Shown piece by piece: positions 8,951-18,293 of a DNA stretch of 64,000 nt. The stretch is taken from NCBI GenBank assembly GCA_026169815.1, contig JAPFDT010000053.1, positions 62,001-126,000 of the forward strand, read 5' to 3'. The position numbers and the translations under genes were made by a program. The notes under the pieces were generated by a model. That model made no database searches. It was not told the origin of the DNA and worked only from the letters and a program-made list of their open reading frames with translations. The first letter of the stretch is position 1; each line of letters begins with the position of its first letter. This stretch comes from Pseudogracilibacillus sp. (GTDB taxonomy: Bacteria; Bacillota; Bacilli; Bacillales; Amphibacillaceae).

Positions 8951-9066
8951 AACACTATAAAAAAAATGCATTCATCTCGCACATAATGTCATATTTTTAG
9001 AAATATCATGAATACACATCAACGTAATAGAAATATAGAACGAGAATGAAATAGGGGAGAGGTACA

Positions 9067-9768
9067 ATGGAAAAACAAGAAGTAATTAAAATTGCACTAA
9101 TAGATGATCACAAATTATTTCGAGAGGGAGTAAAGCGCATATTAAGTTATGAGCCTTCATTTGAAGTAGTCGCAGAAGCGGATGACGGGAATAAAGCGCA
9201 TGAAATCGTAGAACAGTATCAGCCGGATATTGTATTAATGGATATCAATATGCCTGATGTCAATGGTATTGAAGCAACGAGACAATTAATTGAAAGCTTT
9301 AGTAATGTGAAAGTAATTATTTTATCGATTCACGATGATGAAAATTATGTGCACCATGCTTTACAAACAGGGGCTCAAGGTTATTTATTGAAAGAAATGG
9401 ATACAGAGTCACTCATGGAAGCAATTCGAGTTGTTCATGAAGGTGGGTCATACTTGCATCCTAAAGTAACACATAATTTAGTAAAAGAATACCGTAAGTT
9501 AGCGGAAGAAAATCAATCATCAAAGTTAAGTCAGATTGAATATCAAAAGCCTTTACACATTTTAACGAAAAGAGAATGCCAAGTTCTACAATTGCTTTCT
9601 GAAGGTCAAAGTAACCGTAAAGTAGCTGAAACACTTGTCATTAGTGAAAAAACGGTTAAAAACCACGTAAGCCATATTTTACAAAAAATGGACGTAGCTG
9701 ACCGTACACAAGCTGTAGTTACAGCAATAAGAAATGGCTGGGTAGAAGTATTCCCAGAAAATAAATAA
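9067..9768 (+). CDS. degU: Response regulator DegU
   Basis: NarL/FixJ-type regulator of 233 residues. The receiver domain has the acidic pair IDDH near residue 13, the phospho-acceptor in VLMDINMPD (Asp59) and the conserved lysine in LLKEMD. The C-terminal LuxR-type helix-turn-helix covers about 165-228 ([28 protein letters not shown]). The ribosome binding site is GGGGAGAGG. In Bacillus, unphosphorylated DegU favours competence and DegU-P controls secretion and flagellar genes, all of which are near neighbours in this window. Confidence 0.96.
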   Translation: MEKQEVIKIALIDDHKLFREGVKRILSYEPSFEVVAEADDGNKAHEIVEQYQPDIVLMDINMPDVNGIEATRQLIESFSNVKVIILSIHDDENYVHHALQTGAQGYLLKEMDTESLMEAIRVVHEGGSYLHPKVTHNLVKEYRKLAEENQSSKLSQIEYQKPLHILTKRECQVLQLLSEGQSNRKVAETLVISEKTVKNHVSHILQKMDVADRTQAVVTAIRNGWVEVFPENK

Positions 9769-9790
9769 ACATTTCACCGGAGGAATAGAA

Positions 9791-10633
9791 ATGAAATTAG
9801 CAATTGTAACGGACAGTACGGCATATATTCCAGAAGAACTTTTAAAAAAGCATAACATATATACAATTCCTTTAAGTGTCGTTTTTGGTGACGATACATT
9901 TCGTGAAGGTATCGATATAACAACAGCAGAATTTTACAAAAAAGTAAAAGAAGAAGCTGATTTGCCGTCTACATCGCAGCCACCAATTGGTGCGTTTGTA
10001 CAATTATTTGAAGAGTTGAGTGAGACATATGATGGGGTAATCTCAATTCATTTGTCAAAGCGCTTTAGTGGGACTTTTGATGCTGCATTAAGTGCTGGCA
10101 AAATGGTAGATAATATAGAGGTATATGCAGTTGACACTGCTTTAAGTGCCATGCCACAAGGGCTCTTCGCCATTGCCGCTGCGGAATTAGTCGCAGAAGG
10201 AAAGTCGACTAAAAAAATACTTACTTATTTAGAAGATATGAAAGAGAAAACCCGAGCCTATTTCATGGTAGAAGATTTAGCTCATTTACAACGAGGTGGA
10301 CGTTTGAATAAAGGACAGGCATTAATCGGAAGTTTACTTAATATTAAACCTGTTTTGCACATTGTCGATGGACTTATTGTACCTTTTGAAAAAATAAGAA
10401 CCCAGAAAAAAGCGTTAAACCGAATTATGTCAATGTTAGAAGATGATGTTAACAATAAAAATGTAAAACGAGTTGTATTTATTCATGCAAATAATGAAAC
10501 ACAAATAGAAAAAATGCGCGATGATTTTTCAGCAAAGTATCCTGATGTGGAAACAATTATCAGCTATTTTGGACCGGTAGTTGGCACGCATTTAGGAGAA
10601 GGTTCTATCGGTGTTTCATGGTATTCTGATTAA
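9791..10633 (+). CDS. degV: DegV family fatty-acid-binding protein
   Basis: A 280-residue DegV protein (yviA position). It opens with IVTDSTAYIP, includes the TSQPPIGAF motif (about residues 60-68), the SKRFSGTFDAA motif around 80-90 and the HLQRGGRLNKG motif near 170, which together line the fatty-acid pocket. DegV/FakB proteins hold a fatty acid for phosphorylation by FakA; no FakA is in this window. It lies 22 bases after degU with its own CCGGAGG ribosome binding site and is followed closely by comFA, so the degU-degV-comFA-comFC genes may be partly co-transcribed. Confidence 0.9.
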   Translation: MKLAIVTDSTAYIPEELLKKHNIYTIPLSVVFGDDTFREGIDITTAEFYKKVKEEADLPSTSQPPIGAFVQLFEELSETYDGVISIHLSKRFSGTFDAALSAGKMVDNIEVYAVDTALSAMPQGLFAIAAAELVAEGKSTKKILTYLEDMKEKTRAYFMVEDLAHLQRGGRLNKGQALIGSLLNIKPVLHIVDGLIVPFEKIRTQKKALNRIMSMLEDDVNNKNVKRVVFIHANNETQIEKMRDDFSAKYPDVETIISYFGPVVGTHLGEGSIGVSWYSD

Positions 10634-10647
10634 GGAGATGATTTCTT

Positions 10648-12159
10648 TTGAAAAAAATCATCCAACTATTTAAGCAAAGACAGAAGAGGGACATGGATAA
10701 AACATGTTCCTCTTCTGTTAAATATAACGAACAATTAATATTGGATAAAGAACAGTTGCAACAATATGCTGCAAGATACGATGGTAAGCTATTACTTGAA
10801 GAAGAATTTTACTTACCTACTAGTTTATTTACCTTATTAGTAAGAGAGAAAATAATAACTCCTACACCTTCAATTACAGCCTCTTTTTTTACTACTACTT
10901 GTAAGCGATGTCATCAATCAGAACCTCAATATTTCGCAACAATTCATTGTGCTCGTTGTGAGAAACCTCATCTTTATTGTCGTAGTTGTATTCGTATGGG
11001 AAGAGTGATGGAATGCACTCCGTTATATGAATGGACAGGACCACCAATGAATTGGCCTGTTCACCGAGCTCCTTGTTCATGGCAAGGTGAACTAACAAAA
11101 GCACAACAACATGCTGCTAACAGAATGGTTAAAACCTTTGAAGCAAGGTGTTCTCTCCTTATTTGGGCTGTAACTGGATCTGGGAAAACAGAGATGTTAT
11201 TTCCGACTATAACAGCCGCTTTAGAAACGGGCAAAAGAATTTGCATTGCATCTCCAAGGGCTGATGTTGTTCGTGAGTTAGTACCGAGATTACAGGCTGC
11301 TTTTTCTTCTATCCCTATTCAAGGTTTGTATGGAGGGAGTAGAGATAATGATGGGACCGCTCAATTACTTGTATCTACCACACACCAACTATTACGTTTT
11401 AAACATGCTTTTGATTTATTAATTATTGATGAAGTAGATGCTTTTCCGTATCATCAAGATCTAACGCTACAATTTGCGGCTAGTCGGGCAAGAAAGGAAG
11501 AATCATCACTCGTATATTTAACTGCAACCCCGAGAAAAATCCAACGTCAACAAATGGCAATGAACCAACTTGATTATGTTTTTGTACCAGCCCGTTTTCA
11601 CGGTCACTTACTACCAGTTCCAAAGTTTATTTATTGTGCTAAATTACAAGAAAGATTAGTATCAGATGAATTGCCAAAAGAATTTATCCACTGGTTACAT
11701 ACTCGTAAAAAACCTTCTAGACAATTACTCGTTTTTGCATCTACCATTACCTTAGCGAATAAACTTACTGAAGTATTACAAACATTATTTCAACACGATT
11801 ACGCCTTGCACCAACTACAATATAATATAACGTCTGTTCATGCTGGAGATGAAAAAAGAGAGGAAAAAGTCGCAGCATTTCGTCGGCATGACTATCACGT
11901 ATTAATTACGACAACGATTTTAGAAAGGGGCGTTACGTTTCCTTCTGTCGATGTTGCTGTGTTAGATGCAAGTCATGACGTTTTTGATGAAGCAGCTTTA
12001 GTACAAATTTCAGGTAGGGCAGGCCGTAGTCAAGCAGATCCAACTGGAGAAGTAGTGTTTTTTCATGATGGTAAAACGAATAGTATGGTCAAGGCTCAAG
12101 CAGATATTATGAAAATGAATCGGCGAGCAAGAGAAAAGATAGTAGGAGAGGATGAATAA
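10648..12159 (+). CDS. comFA: Late competence DNA helicase/translocase ComFA
   Basis: ATP-dependent helicase-like protein needed to pull transforming DNA through the membrane. A four-cysteine zinc motif (CKRC, CARC and CRSC around residues 90-115) precedes the helicase core: TGSGKTE (Walker A, about 175), IIDEVDAFP (Walker B), LTATP (motif III) and SGRAGRS (motif VI). The 503 residues fit the family. Start TTG 10648 has AAGGAG 10 bases upstream. Codons 11-24 contain a very strong hairpin (see separate entry). The stop overlaps the comFC start by one base. comFB, which sits between them in B. subtilis, is absent. I see no ComK box in front of it. Confidence 0.94.
   Translation: MKKIIQLFKQRQKRDMDKTCSSSVKYNEQLILDKEQLQQYAARYDGKLLLEEEFYLPTSLFTLLVREKIITPTPSITASFFTTTCKRCHQSEPQYFATIHCARCEKPHLYCRSCIRMGRVMECTPLYEWTGPPMNWPVHRAPCSWQGELTKAQQHAANRMVKTFEARCSLLIWAVTGSGKTEMLFPTITAALETGKRICIASPRADVVRELVPRLQAAFSSIPIQGLYGGSRDNDGTAQLLVSTTHQLLRFKHAFDLLIIDEVDAFPYHQDLTLQFAASRARKEESSLVYLTATPRKIQRQQMAMNQLDYVFVPARFHGHLLPVPKFIYCAKLQERLVSDELPKEFIHWLHTRKKPSRQLLVFASTITLANKLTEVLQTLFQHDYALHQLQYNITSVHAGDEKREEKVAAFRRHDYHVLITTTILERGVTFPSVDVAVLDASHDVFDEAALVQISGRAGRSQADPTGEVVFFHDGKTNSMVKAQADIMKMNRRAREKIVGEDE
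10680..10718 (+). promoter_or_regulatory. 16-bp hairpin inside the 5' end of comFA
   Basis: ACAGAAGAGGGACATG (10680-10695) pairs with CATGTTCCTCTTCTGT (10703-10718) with one G-T pair around a 7-base loop. It lies 33 bases after the start codon, within codons 11-24. There is no long T-run after it, so it is not an ordinary terminator. It could attenuate transcription, slow early translation, or be a protein or RNase site. Confidence 0.6.
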
Positions 12160-12845
12160 TGAAACGTTGTTTATATTGTCAAGAAGCGATATATTTGCGC
12201 GTAACTTGGAACAATGTAGTACAATTAAACTCACCATCTTCATTATGTGAACTCTGTGAAGAGAAATTAGAATGGATTGAAGGAAAGAGATGTGTTGTCT
12301 GTTCTAGGGAAAGTCCGGCTAATTGTTGTTATGATTGTAAGCGATGGAGTGAATTTTATAATGGGAAAGATCCGTTAATACGAAATTATTCATTGTTTAC
12401 TTATAATGATTTTATGAAAGAGTTAATAACGACATGGAAATATCGCGGAGATTATGTGCTAGGGACGATTTTTCAAGATGTATTTAAACAGCAATATAAG
12501 AAAAATTATTCGTTTATTATGAAACAAGCAATTGTGCTGCCGATTCCATTAAGTGAAGAGCGATTACTGGAACGGTGTTTTAATCAAGCTGCTATGTTGG
12601 GACAATTTATTAGTAATGATGTTCAAATAGGTTTATCACGAACGCTTAGTGAAAAACAAGCTAAAAAATCAAGATTTGAACGAATTACAATGAAAAATCC
12701 ATTTAAACAAACGGAAAGATTAAACAAACCAGTCGTTTTAGTCGATGATATATATACAACAGGTAGAACATTACGTCACGCAGCACAATTACTAACAGAA
12801 AACGGCTGCCCAGAAGTATATTCATTAACCCTCTGCCGCGCATGA
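12159..12845 (+). CDS. comFC: ComFC family phosphoribosyltransferase-like competence protein
   Basis: A 228-residue ComFC/GntX protein. The N-terminus carries zinc-finger cysteines (CLYC, CELC, CVVC and CYDC within the first 65 residues), and the C-terminus has the PRPP-binding loop VVLVDDIYTTGRT (about 192-204) of type I phosphoribosyltransferases. The family is needed for natural transformation and partners ComFA. Its ATG overlaps the last base of the comFA stop codon, indicating translational coupling. The intergenic region after it carries a tandem repeat array rather than a clear terminator. Confidence 0.92.
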   Translation: MKRCLYCQEAIYLRVTWNNVVQLNSPSSLCELCEEKLEWIEGKRCVVCSRESPANCCYDCKRWSEFYNGKDPLIRNYSLFTYNDFMKELITTWKYRGDYVLGTIFQDVFKQQYKKNYSFIMKQAIVLPIPLSEERLLERCFNQAAMLGQFISNDVQIGLSRTLSEKQAKKSRFERITMKNPFKQTERLNKPVVLVDDIYTTGRTLRHAAQLLTENGCPEVYSLTLCRA

Positions 12846-12950
12846 TATAATAAGTAATATAAGTTTATAAAATGATCAACAAGAGACAGAAACTTTGATG
12901 TAATTAGGAGTTAAGGTAGAATTTTATTTTATATTTATACAAAAATATAC

Positions 12951-13210
12951 CTACGCGTAATACTTGATATTTTTTGTGCATCTTTTGCGTGCAAGACCGT
13001 TCCTACGCGTAATACTTGATATTTTTTGTGCATCTTTTGCGTGCAAGACCGTTCCTACGCGTAATACTTGATATTTTTTGTGCATCTTTTGCGTGCAAGA
13101 CCGTTCCTACGCGCAATACTTGATGATTTTTGTGCATCTTTTGCGTGCAAGACTGTTCCTACGCGCAATACTTGATGATTTTTGTGCATCTTTTGCGTGC
13201 AAGACCTTGC
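12951..13210. repeat. Tandem repeat, five units of 52 bp
   Basis: Units begin at 12951, 13003, 13055, 13107 and 13159 with exact 52-bp spacing. Units 1-3 start CTACGCGTAATACTTGATAT; units 4-5 have the variant CTACGCGCAATACTTGATGA. The last unit degrades after AAGACC. No reading frame of note. There are no unique spacers, so it is not a CRISPR array. It fills much of the 567-base gap between comFC and yvyF. Confidence 0.95.
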
Positions 13211-13256
13211 CTAGGAAGTTGAGGTGTTGCCCACGGAAAGCGTAGTGCTATTCTGC
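13211..13256. repeat. Fragment of the GGAAAGC-type intergenic repeat
   Basis: GTTGCCCACGGAAAGC here resembles GTTCCCACGGAAAGC at the right end of the element at 38803-38996. The left part of such an element is missing, so this is a remnant abutting the 52-bp array. The remaining bases to 13412 are AT-rich with no gene. Confidence 0.5.
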
Positions 13257-13412
13257 AGCAAATTTTTACGCATGCATTCCTTAATTATATTTTACAAAGT
13301 GTAGCTACGTCGCTGTTTACGTTTAAAGTGTATTAAATAACATGCAAGATTTTTTAAGTTATATTAATTAGAGATGAAATTTTACATAAAATTAAAAGTA
13401 AAGGTGATATAA

Positions 13413-13826
13413 ATGGAATTAACAAATTGTGCTAATTGTGGAGCGGTATTTGCTAAGAATGTAGTGGATATTTGTCCGAAATGTTATCGCGAAGAAGAAA
13501 AGGCATTTGAAATCGTTTATAAATATTTACGTCAACAAAAGAATCGTTCTGCAGTATTGCATGAAATAGCTGAAGACACTGGAGTAGAAGAAGATCTGAT
13601 TATAAAATTTTTAAAACAAAATCGCTTGCGATCAGCGAATTTACCACAATTACATTATCCATGTGAATCGTGTGGTAAGCCAATTACAGAAAAGACACTA
13701 TGTTCATCGTGCTCCTCAAGGATTGTATCAGATTGGAGTACTGCGAAACAAGAAGTGGAAGAAACGAAATCAGAAAGTGAATTGGGATCAAGTTATTACA
13801 TTGATGTAAAGAAAAACAAAAATTAA
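13413..13826 (+). CDS. yvyF: Flagellar operon protein YvyF (TIGR03826-like)
   Basis: A 137-residue protein with two zinc-ribbon-like pairs: CANCG at the start followed by CPKC, and CESCG followed by CSSC near residue 88-100, flanking a helical winged-helix-like middle. It is the conserved first gene of the Bacillus flgM operon; its function is unproven, possibly a regulator. ATG 13413 is preceded by AAAGGTGAT. FlgM follows after about 80 bases with its own SigD-type promoter. Confidence 0.85.
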   Translation: MELTNCANCGAVFAKNVVDICPKCYREEEKAFEIVYKYLRQQKNRSAVLHEIAEDTGVEEDLIIKFLKQNRLRSANLPQLHYPCESCGKPITEKTLCSSCSSRIVSDWSTAKQEVEETKSESELGSSYYIDVKKNKN

Positions 13827-13829
13827 ATT

Positions 13830-13855
13830 TAAGTTTTAAGAAAAGATGCCGATAA
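13830..13855 (+). promoter_or_regulatory. SigmaD promoter in front of flgM
   Basis: TAAG (13830-13833), 14-base spacer, then GCCGATAA (13848-13855), against the SigD consensus TAAA-N15-GCCGATAT. In B. subtilis flgM also has a SigD promoter, making a feedback loop because FlgM inhibits SigD. Confidence 0.75.
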
Positions 13856-13908
13856 TATAAATAGAAACCGATTCAGGGCGGAAAAATGAGAAACAGGATG
13901 TGATGAAA

Positions 13909-14166
13909 ATGAAAATTCAAGGATCTAATCCTATATTAAATGCTTATCAAAAGCAACAACAAAAAGTATATGATACAAAACGAACTGAACAAAAAGATAA
14001 AATAGATATTTCTCAAACTGCGAAATCACTTCAAAAGAACCAACAACATGAAGTGAACCGACAAAATCAAGTGCAACAATTAAAAGAGCAAGTTCAACAA
14101 GGTGAGTATAAAGTGAACTATGAACAACTTGCTGATAAAATGATTGATTTTTGGAGCCGTACTTAA
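13909..14166 (+). CDS. flgM: Anti-SigmaD factor FlgM
   Basis: Small anti-sigma factor of 85 residues that holds SigD inactive until the hook-basal body is complete. The N-terminal half is polar and likely disordered. The C-terminal part has the FlgM pattern DKIDISQTAKSLQK and the helix containing VQQGEYKVNYEQLADKMIDF that binds the sigma factor. I chose ATG 13909 (MKIQGSNPI), 9 bases after AGGA; upstream GTG 13900 and ATG 13903 lie too near the ribosome binding site. A SigD-type promoter precedes it. Confidence 0.9.
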   Translation: MKIQGSNPILNAYQKQQQKVYDTKRTEQKDKIDISQTAKSLQKNQQHEVNRQNQVQQLKEQVQQGEYKVNYEQLADKMIDFWSRT

Positions 14167-14190
14167 GAGCGATGGAAGGAAGTAGAGATA

Positions 14191-14676
14191 TTGCGTGAAT
14201 TATATGAAGCAATGCAACGTTTAGTAGATTTGCATGTTGACCTAATAGAAACTTCACAGAATAAGACTGAAGAAATTAAACAAGGTGATATGGAAAAACT
14301 TTCAAAACTATTAATGCAGGAGCGTAAACAAGTTCAATTGATTTCACAAAAAGAATCTGAACGTCAAGAACTTGTTGAAAAGTTTTTTGTTGAGAAAAAT
14401 GCACAAAATGAAGAGCAAACGATGACTAATTTGCTTGCATTTATAGATGATGAAACTGAAAAAGTTGAATTTGAAAAGGTAATGAGTGCACTCATTGATG
14501 CAATTGTTGAATTAAGAGAAATAGAACAGTTGAATAAAGAATTAATGGAACAATCAATGCAGTTAGTACAATTATCATTGGATATGTTACAACCATCGAT
14601 TAATCGAATGAATTATGACGGCAAGCAAAATATTCAAGAATCATCAAAAAGATCTGTATTTGATTCTAAAGCATAG
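14191..14676 (+). CDS. flgN: Flagellar chaperone FlgN
   Basis: A 161-residue, almost wholly helical FlgN-family protein (yvyG position) that escorts FlgK and FlgL to the flagellar export gate. It has long heptad-like helices and no cysteine or membrane segment. Start TTG 14191 follows AAGGAAGTAGAG. It lies 24 bases after flgM and 19 before flgK, its expected client. Confidence 0.88.
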   Translation: MRELYEAMQRLVDLHVDLIETSQNKTEEIKQGDMEKLSKLLMQERKQVQLISQKESERQELVEKFFVEKNAQNEEQTMTNLLAFIDDETEKVEFEKVMSALIDAIVELREIEQLNKELMEQSMQLVQLSLDMLQPSINRMNYDGKQNIQESSKRSVFDSKA

Positions 14677-14695
14677 AAAGAAGAGGGACTAAACA

Positions 14696-16273
14696 ATGGG
14701 GACATTTCAAGGACTCGAGTTAAGTAAACGAGCTTTATACGCACAACAAGGTGCTTTATATACGACTGGACATAATATAGCTAACGTCAACACAGAAGGG
14801 TATTCAAGGCAACGTGTGAATTTTGAAACATCGACGCCATTTCCAGTACCATCACGTGTGATGCCACAAATTCCAGGGCAACTTGGAACAGGAGTAGACA
14901 TCGGGGTAGTAGAACGAATTCGTAGTAAGTTTTTAGATATGCAGTTTCGTTCTGAAAATAGTCGCCATGAATATTGGGATACAAAGCAAGAAACACTTAG
15001 CAGGTTAGAAAGTTTATTAAATGAACCTTCAGATAGTGGCTTAACGAAAACAATGGACCAATTTTGGCAATCATTACAAGACCTAGCAGCTAACCCAGAT
15101 AATGATGGGGCTCGCTCTGTTGTGGCACAAAGAGGTTTAGCAGTGGCAGAAACATTTAACCACTTATCGAAAAGTATGCAATCGATTCAAGGTGATATAA
15201 AAGAACAGATTGATGGTTCGGTCAAAGATATTAATTCATTGTTAAAAAACATTAACAAATTGAACGAACAAATCCAAAGTATTGAACCACATGGTTTATT
15301 GGCGAATGACTTATACGATGAACGTGATCGTTTAATCGATTCATTATCTGAACAAGTTAATATTAAAGTAACTTACTCGGAAAGTAGTAAAAGTGCATTA
15401 GACATTGCAGACGGAATTGCTTCAATTGAACTATTAGATGAGAGTGGACGTTCTATTGGAGAAGATGGTGTCTATTTAATTGAAGTTACTGATGATAAAC
15501 CATTAAGCGAATCTGTTAATGAGTTGTCAGTAGAGTATGAAGAAAGTGAAGATGAGTCAAGTGTCTTTGATACACCCCCGGTTACTGGCATTAAAGTAGC
15601 AGGATATGAAGAAGAGCTTGAAGGTGTTGAATTACTAGAGTCTGTCGGTAGATTAAGTGCACTCATTGAGTCTTATGGTTATAAGGAAGATGGTCAAGAA
15701 GATGTCATCGGAACGTATCCAGAGGTATTAGCTGAGTTAGATAAGATGGCAAGAGAGTTTGCTGAAGCATTTAACGAGGTTCATAGACAAGGTAAAGATG
15801 CTGATGGTGATGGTAATTCAGGTGGAGACTTTTTTGTTGGAAAAGATAATTTTGACGGTATAACTGCTGAAAGTATTACAGTAGATAAAGATATTTTAAA
15901 AGATCCTAATTTAATCGCAGCAGCAGATCCAGAGAGAGGCGAACAAAATGGAGACAATGCGTTAAAATTAGCTGATGTTTTTGATGATAAAATTGAAGGT
16001 TTAGATAAAACATCTCCAAGAAAGTTCTTTACAGCACTTATTGGTGATTTAGCTGTACAAACAGAAGAAGCGATAAGAATGACTAAAAATACAGCACAAT
16101 TACAACAGCAGGTAGATCATTCTCGTCAGTCAACGAGCGCAGTCTCTTTAGATGAAGAAATTGCTAACTTAGTTAAGTTTCAGCATGCATACAATGCTTC
16201 TGCAAGAAATATGACAGTGATAGATGAAACGATTGATCGAATTATAAATCATATGGGTGTCGTAGGAAGGTAG
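14696..16273 (+). CDS. flgK: Flagellar hook-associated protein 1 FlgK
   Basis: The first hook-filament junction protein, exported through the flagellar system. The N-terminus MGTFQGLELSKRALYAQQGA and HNIANVNTEGYSRQ is the flagellar rod/hook signature, and the C-terminus SLDEEIANLVKFQHAYNASA is the matching terminal helix; together they form the coiled-coil core. At 525 residues it is normal length, with the variable D2 region in about 230-420 rich in acidic residues. Followed after 7 bases by flgL. Confidence 0.95.
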   Translation: MGTFQGLELSKRALYAQQGALYTTGHNIANVNTEGYSRQRVNFETSTPFPVPSRVMPQIPGQLGTGVDIGVVERIRSKFLDMQFRSENSRHEYWDTKQETLSRLESLLNEPSDSGLTKTMDQFWQSLQDLAANPDNDGARSVVAQRGLAVAETFNHLSKSMQSIQGDIKEQIDGSVKDINSLLKNINKLNEQIQSIEPHGLLANDLYDERDRLIDSLSEQVNIKVTYSESSKSALDIADGIASIELLDESGRSIGEDGVYLIEVTDDKPLSESVNELSVEYEESEDESSVFDTPPVTGIKVAGYEEELEGVELLESVGRLSALIESYGYKEDGQEDVIGTYPEVLAELDKMAREFAEAFNEVHRQGKDADGDGNSGGDFFVGKDNFDGITAESITVDKDILKDPNLIAAADPERGEQNGDNALKLADVFDDKIEGLDKTSPRKFFTALIGDLAVQTEEAIRMTKNTAQLQQQVDHSRQSTSAVSLDEEIANLVKFQHAYNASARNMTVIDETIDRIINHMGVVGR

Positions 16274-16280
16274 GATAAAC

Positions 16281-17186
16281 ATGCGAGTTACACAAACAAT
16301 GTTACAAAATAACATGTTAAATAACTTATTTCAAAGCCAAGCAAATATGGATAAATACTTAACGCAAATTCATACAGGTAAGAAAATTAATCGGGCATCA
16401 GATGATCCGGTTATTGCGATGAAAGGAATTAGTTATCGAACAGAAGTAATTGAAGCAGAACAATATTCTCGTAATGCGACAGAGATTTGGAACTGGTTCG
16501 ACCATTCTGATGATATTTTAGGAAAAGCAACAGGTGCAGTACAACGTATGGAAGAATTAGCTGTTCAAGCGGCTAACGGTACAAACACAGCTGATGAATT
16601 AAAAGCGATTAAAAAAGAAGTAGAACAATTAAAGGAACAAATGATTGAAATTGCTAATACGAAAGTAAATGGGAAGCACATTTTCAATGGTACGGATACG
16701 AACAAACCATTAATTGAAGTAGATGATGATGGAAACTTAAATTTTAATGAAGGTAATGGACGAACAGAAACAGTTGATATTGAAGTATCTAAAGGAATAA
16801 AAATGGATGTTAACATTAATCCGGACGGTGTGTTTGATGAAGAGTTGTTTGAGAACATAGACAACTTTATTAATGCTTTAGACGTCGATAATGAAGACGA
16901 ATTAGATGAAGATGCATTAAATCAAAGTATTGGTGATTTACAAGCGAGTAATTCAAACATTATTCAAGCACGTGCAGAGCTAGGGGCGCGAATGAACCGT
17001 CTTGAATTGATTGAAGACCGTTTAGACCAACAAGTTATAATTGCAAAAGATACGATGATGGAAAATGAAGGTGTCCAATTTGAAGAAGCAGTTACGAACT
17101 TAATGACACAAGAGGTTATTCATCGTGCAGCATTAGCAGCAGGTTCGAAAATTATCCAACCATCTTTGCTCGACTTTTTACGTTAA
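16281..17186 (+). CDS. flgL: Flagellar hook-associated protein 3 FlgL
   Basis: The second junction protein, a flagellin homologue of 301 residues. The N-terminal helix MRVTQTMLQNNMLNNLFQSQ and GKKINRASDDPV motif and the C-terminal LTQEVIHRAALAAGSKI-like helix are typical (here LMTQEVIHRAALAAG). It is the only flagellin-fold protein in this window, since hag is missing from its usual place. Translation is probably coupled to flgK. Confidence 0.94.
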   Translation: MRVTQTMLQNNMLNNLFQSQANMDKYLTQIHTGKKINRASDDPVIAMKGISYRTEVIEAEQYSRNATEIWNWFDHSDDILGKATGAVQRMEELAVQAANGTNTADELKAIKKEVEQLKEQMIEIANTKVNGKHIFNGTDTNKPLIEVDDDGNLNFNEGNGRTETVDIEVSKGIKMDVNINPDGVFDEELFENIDNFINALDVDNEDELDEDALNQSIGDLQASNSNIIQARAELGARMNRLELIEDRLDQQVIIAKDTMMENEGVQFEEAVTNLMTQEVIHRAALAAGSKIIQPSLLDFLR

Positions 17187-17231
17187 TCAGAAAGAATATG
17201 ATTAGTACATCAGAGAAAGGGGGAATGTTAT

Positions 17232-17795
17232 ATGCATACGGCTACATTACGTATCGATTCTCAACCGGCAAAAATAGCTATTAGACAAACGAATGGTACA
17301 GTCGAACTGGCACAACCGAAAGCAGATATGTCGATTGCTCAACCGAAAGCCGATTTACAAATGCGTTCCACGAAAGGTAAACTCACAATTGATCAAACAC
17401 AAGCATTTGAAGAAGCGAACTTAATGGGACCATTACGTTCGACTGAAAAACACGCACAAAAAGGAAAGCAAGCGACGCTAGAAGGTACGAAACGACGAGC
17501 GTCAGAAGGATCACAATTAGTCGATATTCATATAGGAAGTAATATGATTGCTGAACAGTCAAAGCAAAAAGGTCATCGACAATATGTTCCGCCATCAATT
17601 AAATACATTCCATCCCCTTTCTCGGTAAAAACTCATTATACAAAAGGCGATGTAACAATTGATGCACAGGCTCAACAACCAAACATTGACGTACGAATAA
17701 ATAAACCGGCATTAAACTTTAATCGAGGTGGAGTTGATATTTCGATGGCGCAACATCCGTCATTATCTATTCACTTTGATGACATATATGTTTAG
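17232..17795 (+). CDS. yviE: DUF6470 family protein YviE
   Basis: A 187-residue protein of the YviE/DUF6470 group, always found between flgL and fliW in Bacillus. The N-terminus contains degenerate repeats (AQPKADMSIAQPKADLQM) and a series of ISQ-type beta segments, and the C-terminus ends in INKPALNFNRGG and HFDDIYV. No known fold or function. ATG 17232 has AAAGGGGGAATG upstream. No signal peptide is visible, so it acts in the cytoplasm or is exported with flagellar parts. Confidence 0.82.
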   Translation: MHTATLRIDSQPAKIAIRQTNGTVELAQPKADMSIAQPKADLQMRSTKGKLTIDQTQAFEEANLMGPLRSTEKHAQKGKQATLEGTKRRASEGSQLVDIHIGSNMIAEQSKQKGHRQYVPPSIKYIPSPFSVKTHYTKGDVTIDAQAQQPNIDVRINKPALNFNRGGVDISMAQHPSLSIHFDDIYV

Positions 17796-17845
17796 TGAGT
17801 TTATTTTAACATAGCGAATTAACCAAACAGACAAGGAGTATGTAC

Positions 17846-18292
17846 ATGCGAATTGATACAAAATATTTAGGGGAAATGGACATAGATGAAGAAAAAACAA
17901 TTCATTTCGAAACTGGACTTCCAGGTTTTCTAGAAGAAAAAGAATTTATCATTTTAGATATTCCAGGTAATGATTTATTGCAACTATTACAATCATTACA
18001 CACACCGAATTTAGCTTTCTTTATCGCTAATCCTCATCAGTTTGAACAAACGTATCATTTCAAATTATCTGATAGTACAGTAGAAACTTTAAATATTACG
18101 ACAGAGGAAGAGGTCGTTATTTTATCTATCTTAACTGTAAATGATCCATTCGAGAAAAGTACGATTAATCTTCAAGCACCTATTGTCATTAATTCTAAAA
18201 CGAAGCAAGGTAAACAAATCATCTTAAATGATGAAAAATATGACATGAAAACACCGATAGCCTTCTCGAAAAAAGAAGAGAGAGGGGATTAA
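17846..18292 (+). CDS. fliW: Flagellar assembly factor FliW
   Basis: A 148-residue FliW. In Bacillus FliW binds flagellin and, when flagellin is exported, is freed to bind and inhibit CsrA, which otherwise blocks hag translation. The family motifs [18 protein letters not shown] (about 20-37) and the NLQAPIVIN segment near the C-terminus are present. ATG 17846 is 7 bases after AAGGAG, whereas the in-frame ATG at 17840 is too close. csrA follows within 2 bases, so they are co-translated. Confidence 0.93.
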   Translation: MRIDTKYLGEMDIDEEKTIHFETGLPGFLEEKEFIILDIPGNDLLQLLQSLHTPNLAFFIANPHQFEQTYHFKLSDSTVETLNITTEEEVVILSILTVNDPFEKSTINLQAPIVINSKTKQGKQIILNDEKYDMKTPIAFSKKEERGD

Positions 18293-18293
18293 T

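Noticed and set aside
12951-13210. CRISPR array
   Set aside because: The 52-bp units are direct tandem copies with no unique spacers, and no cas genes are near.
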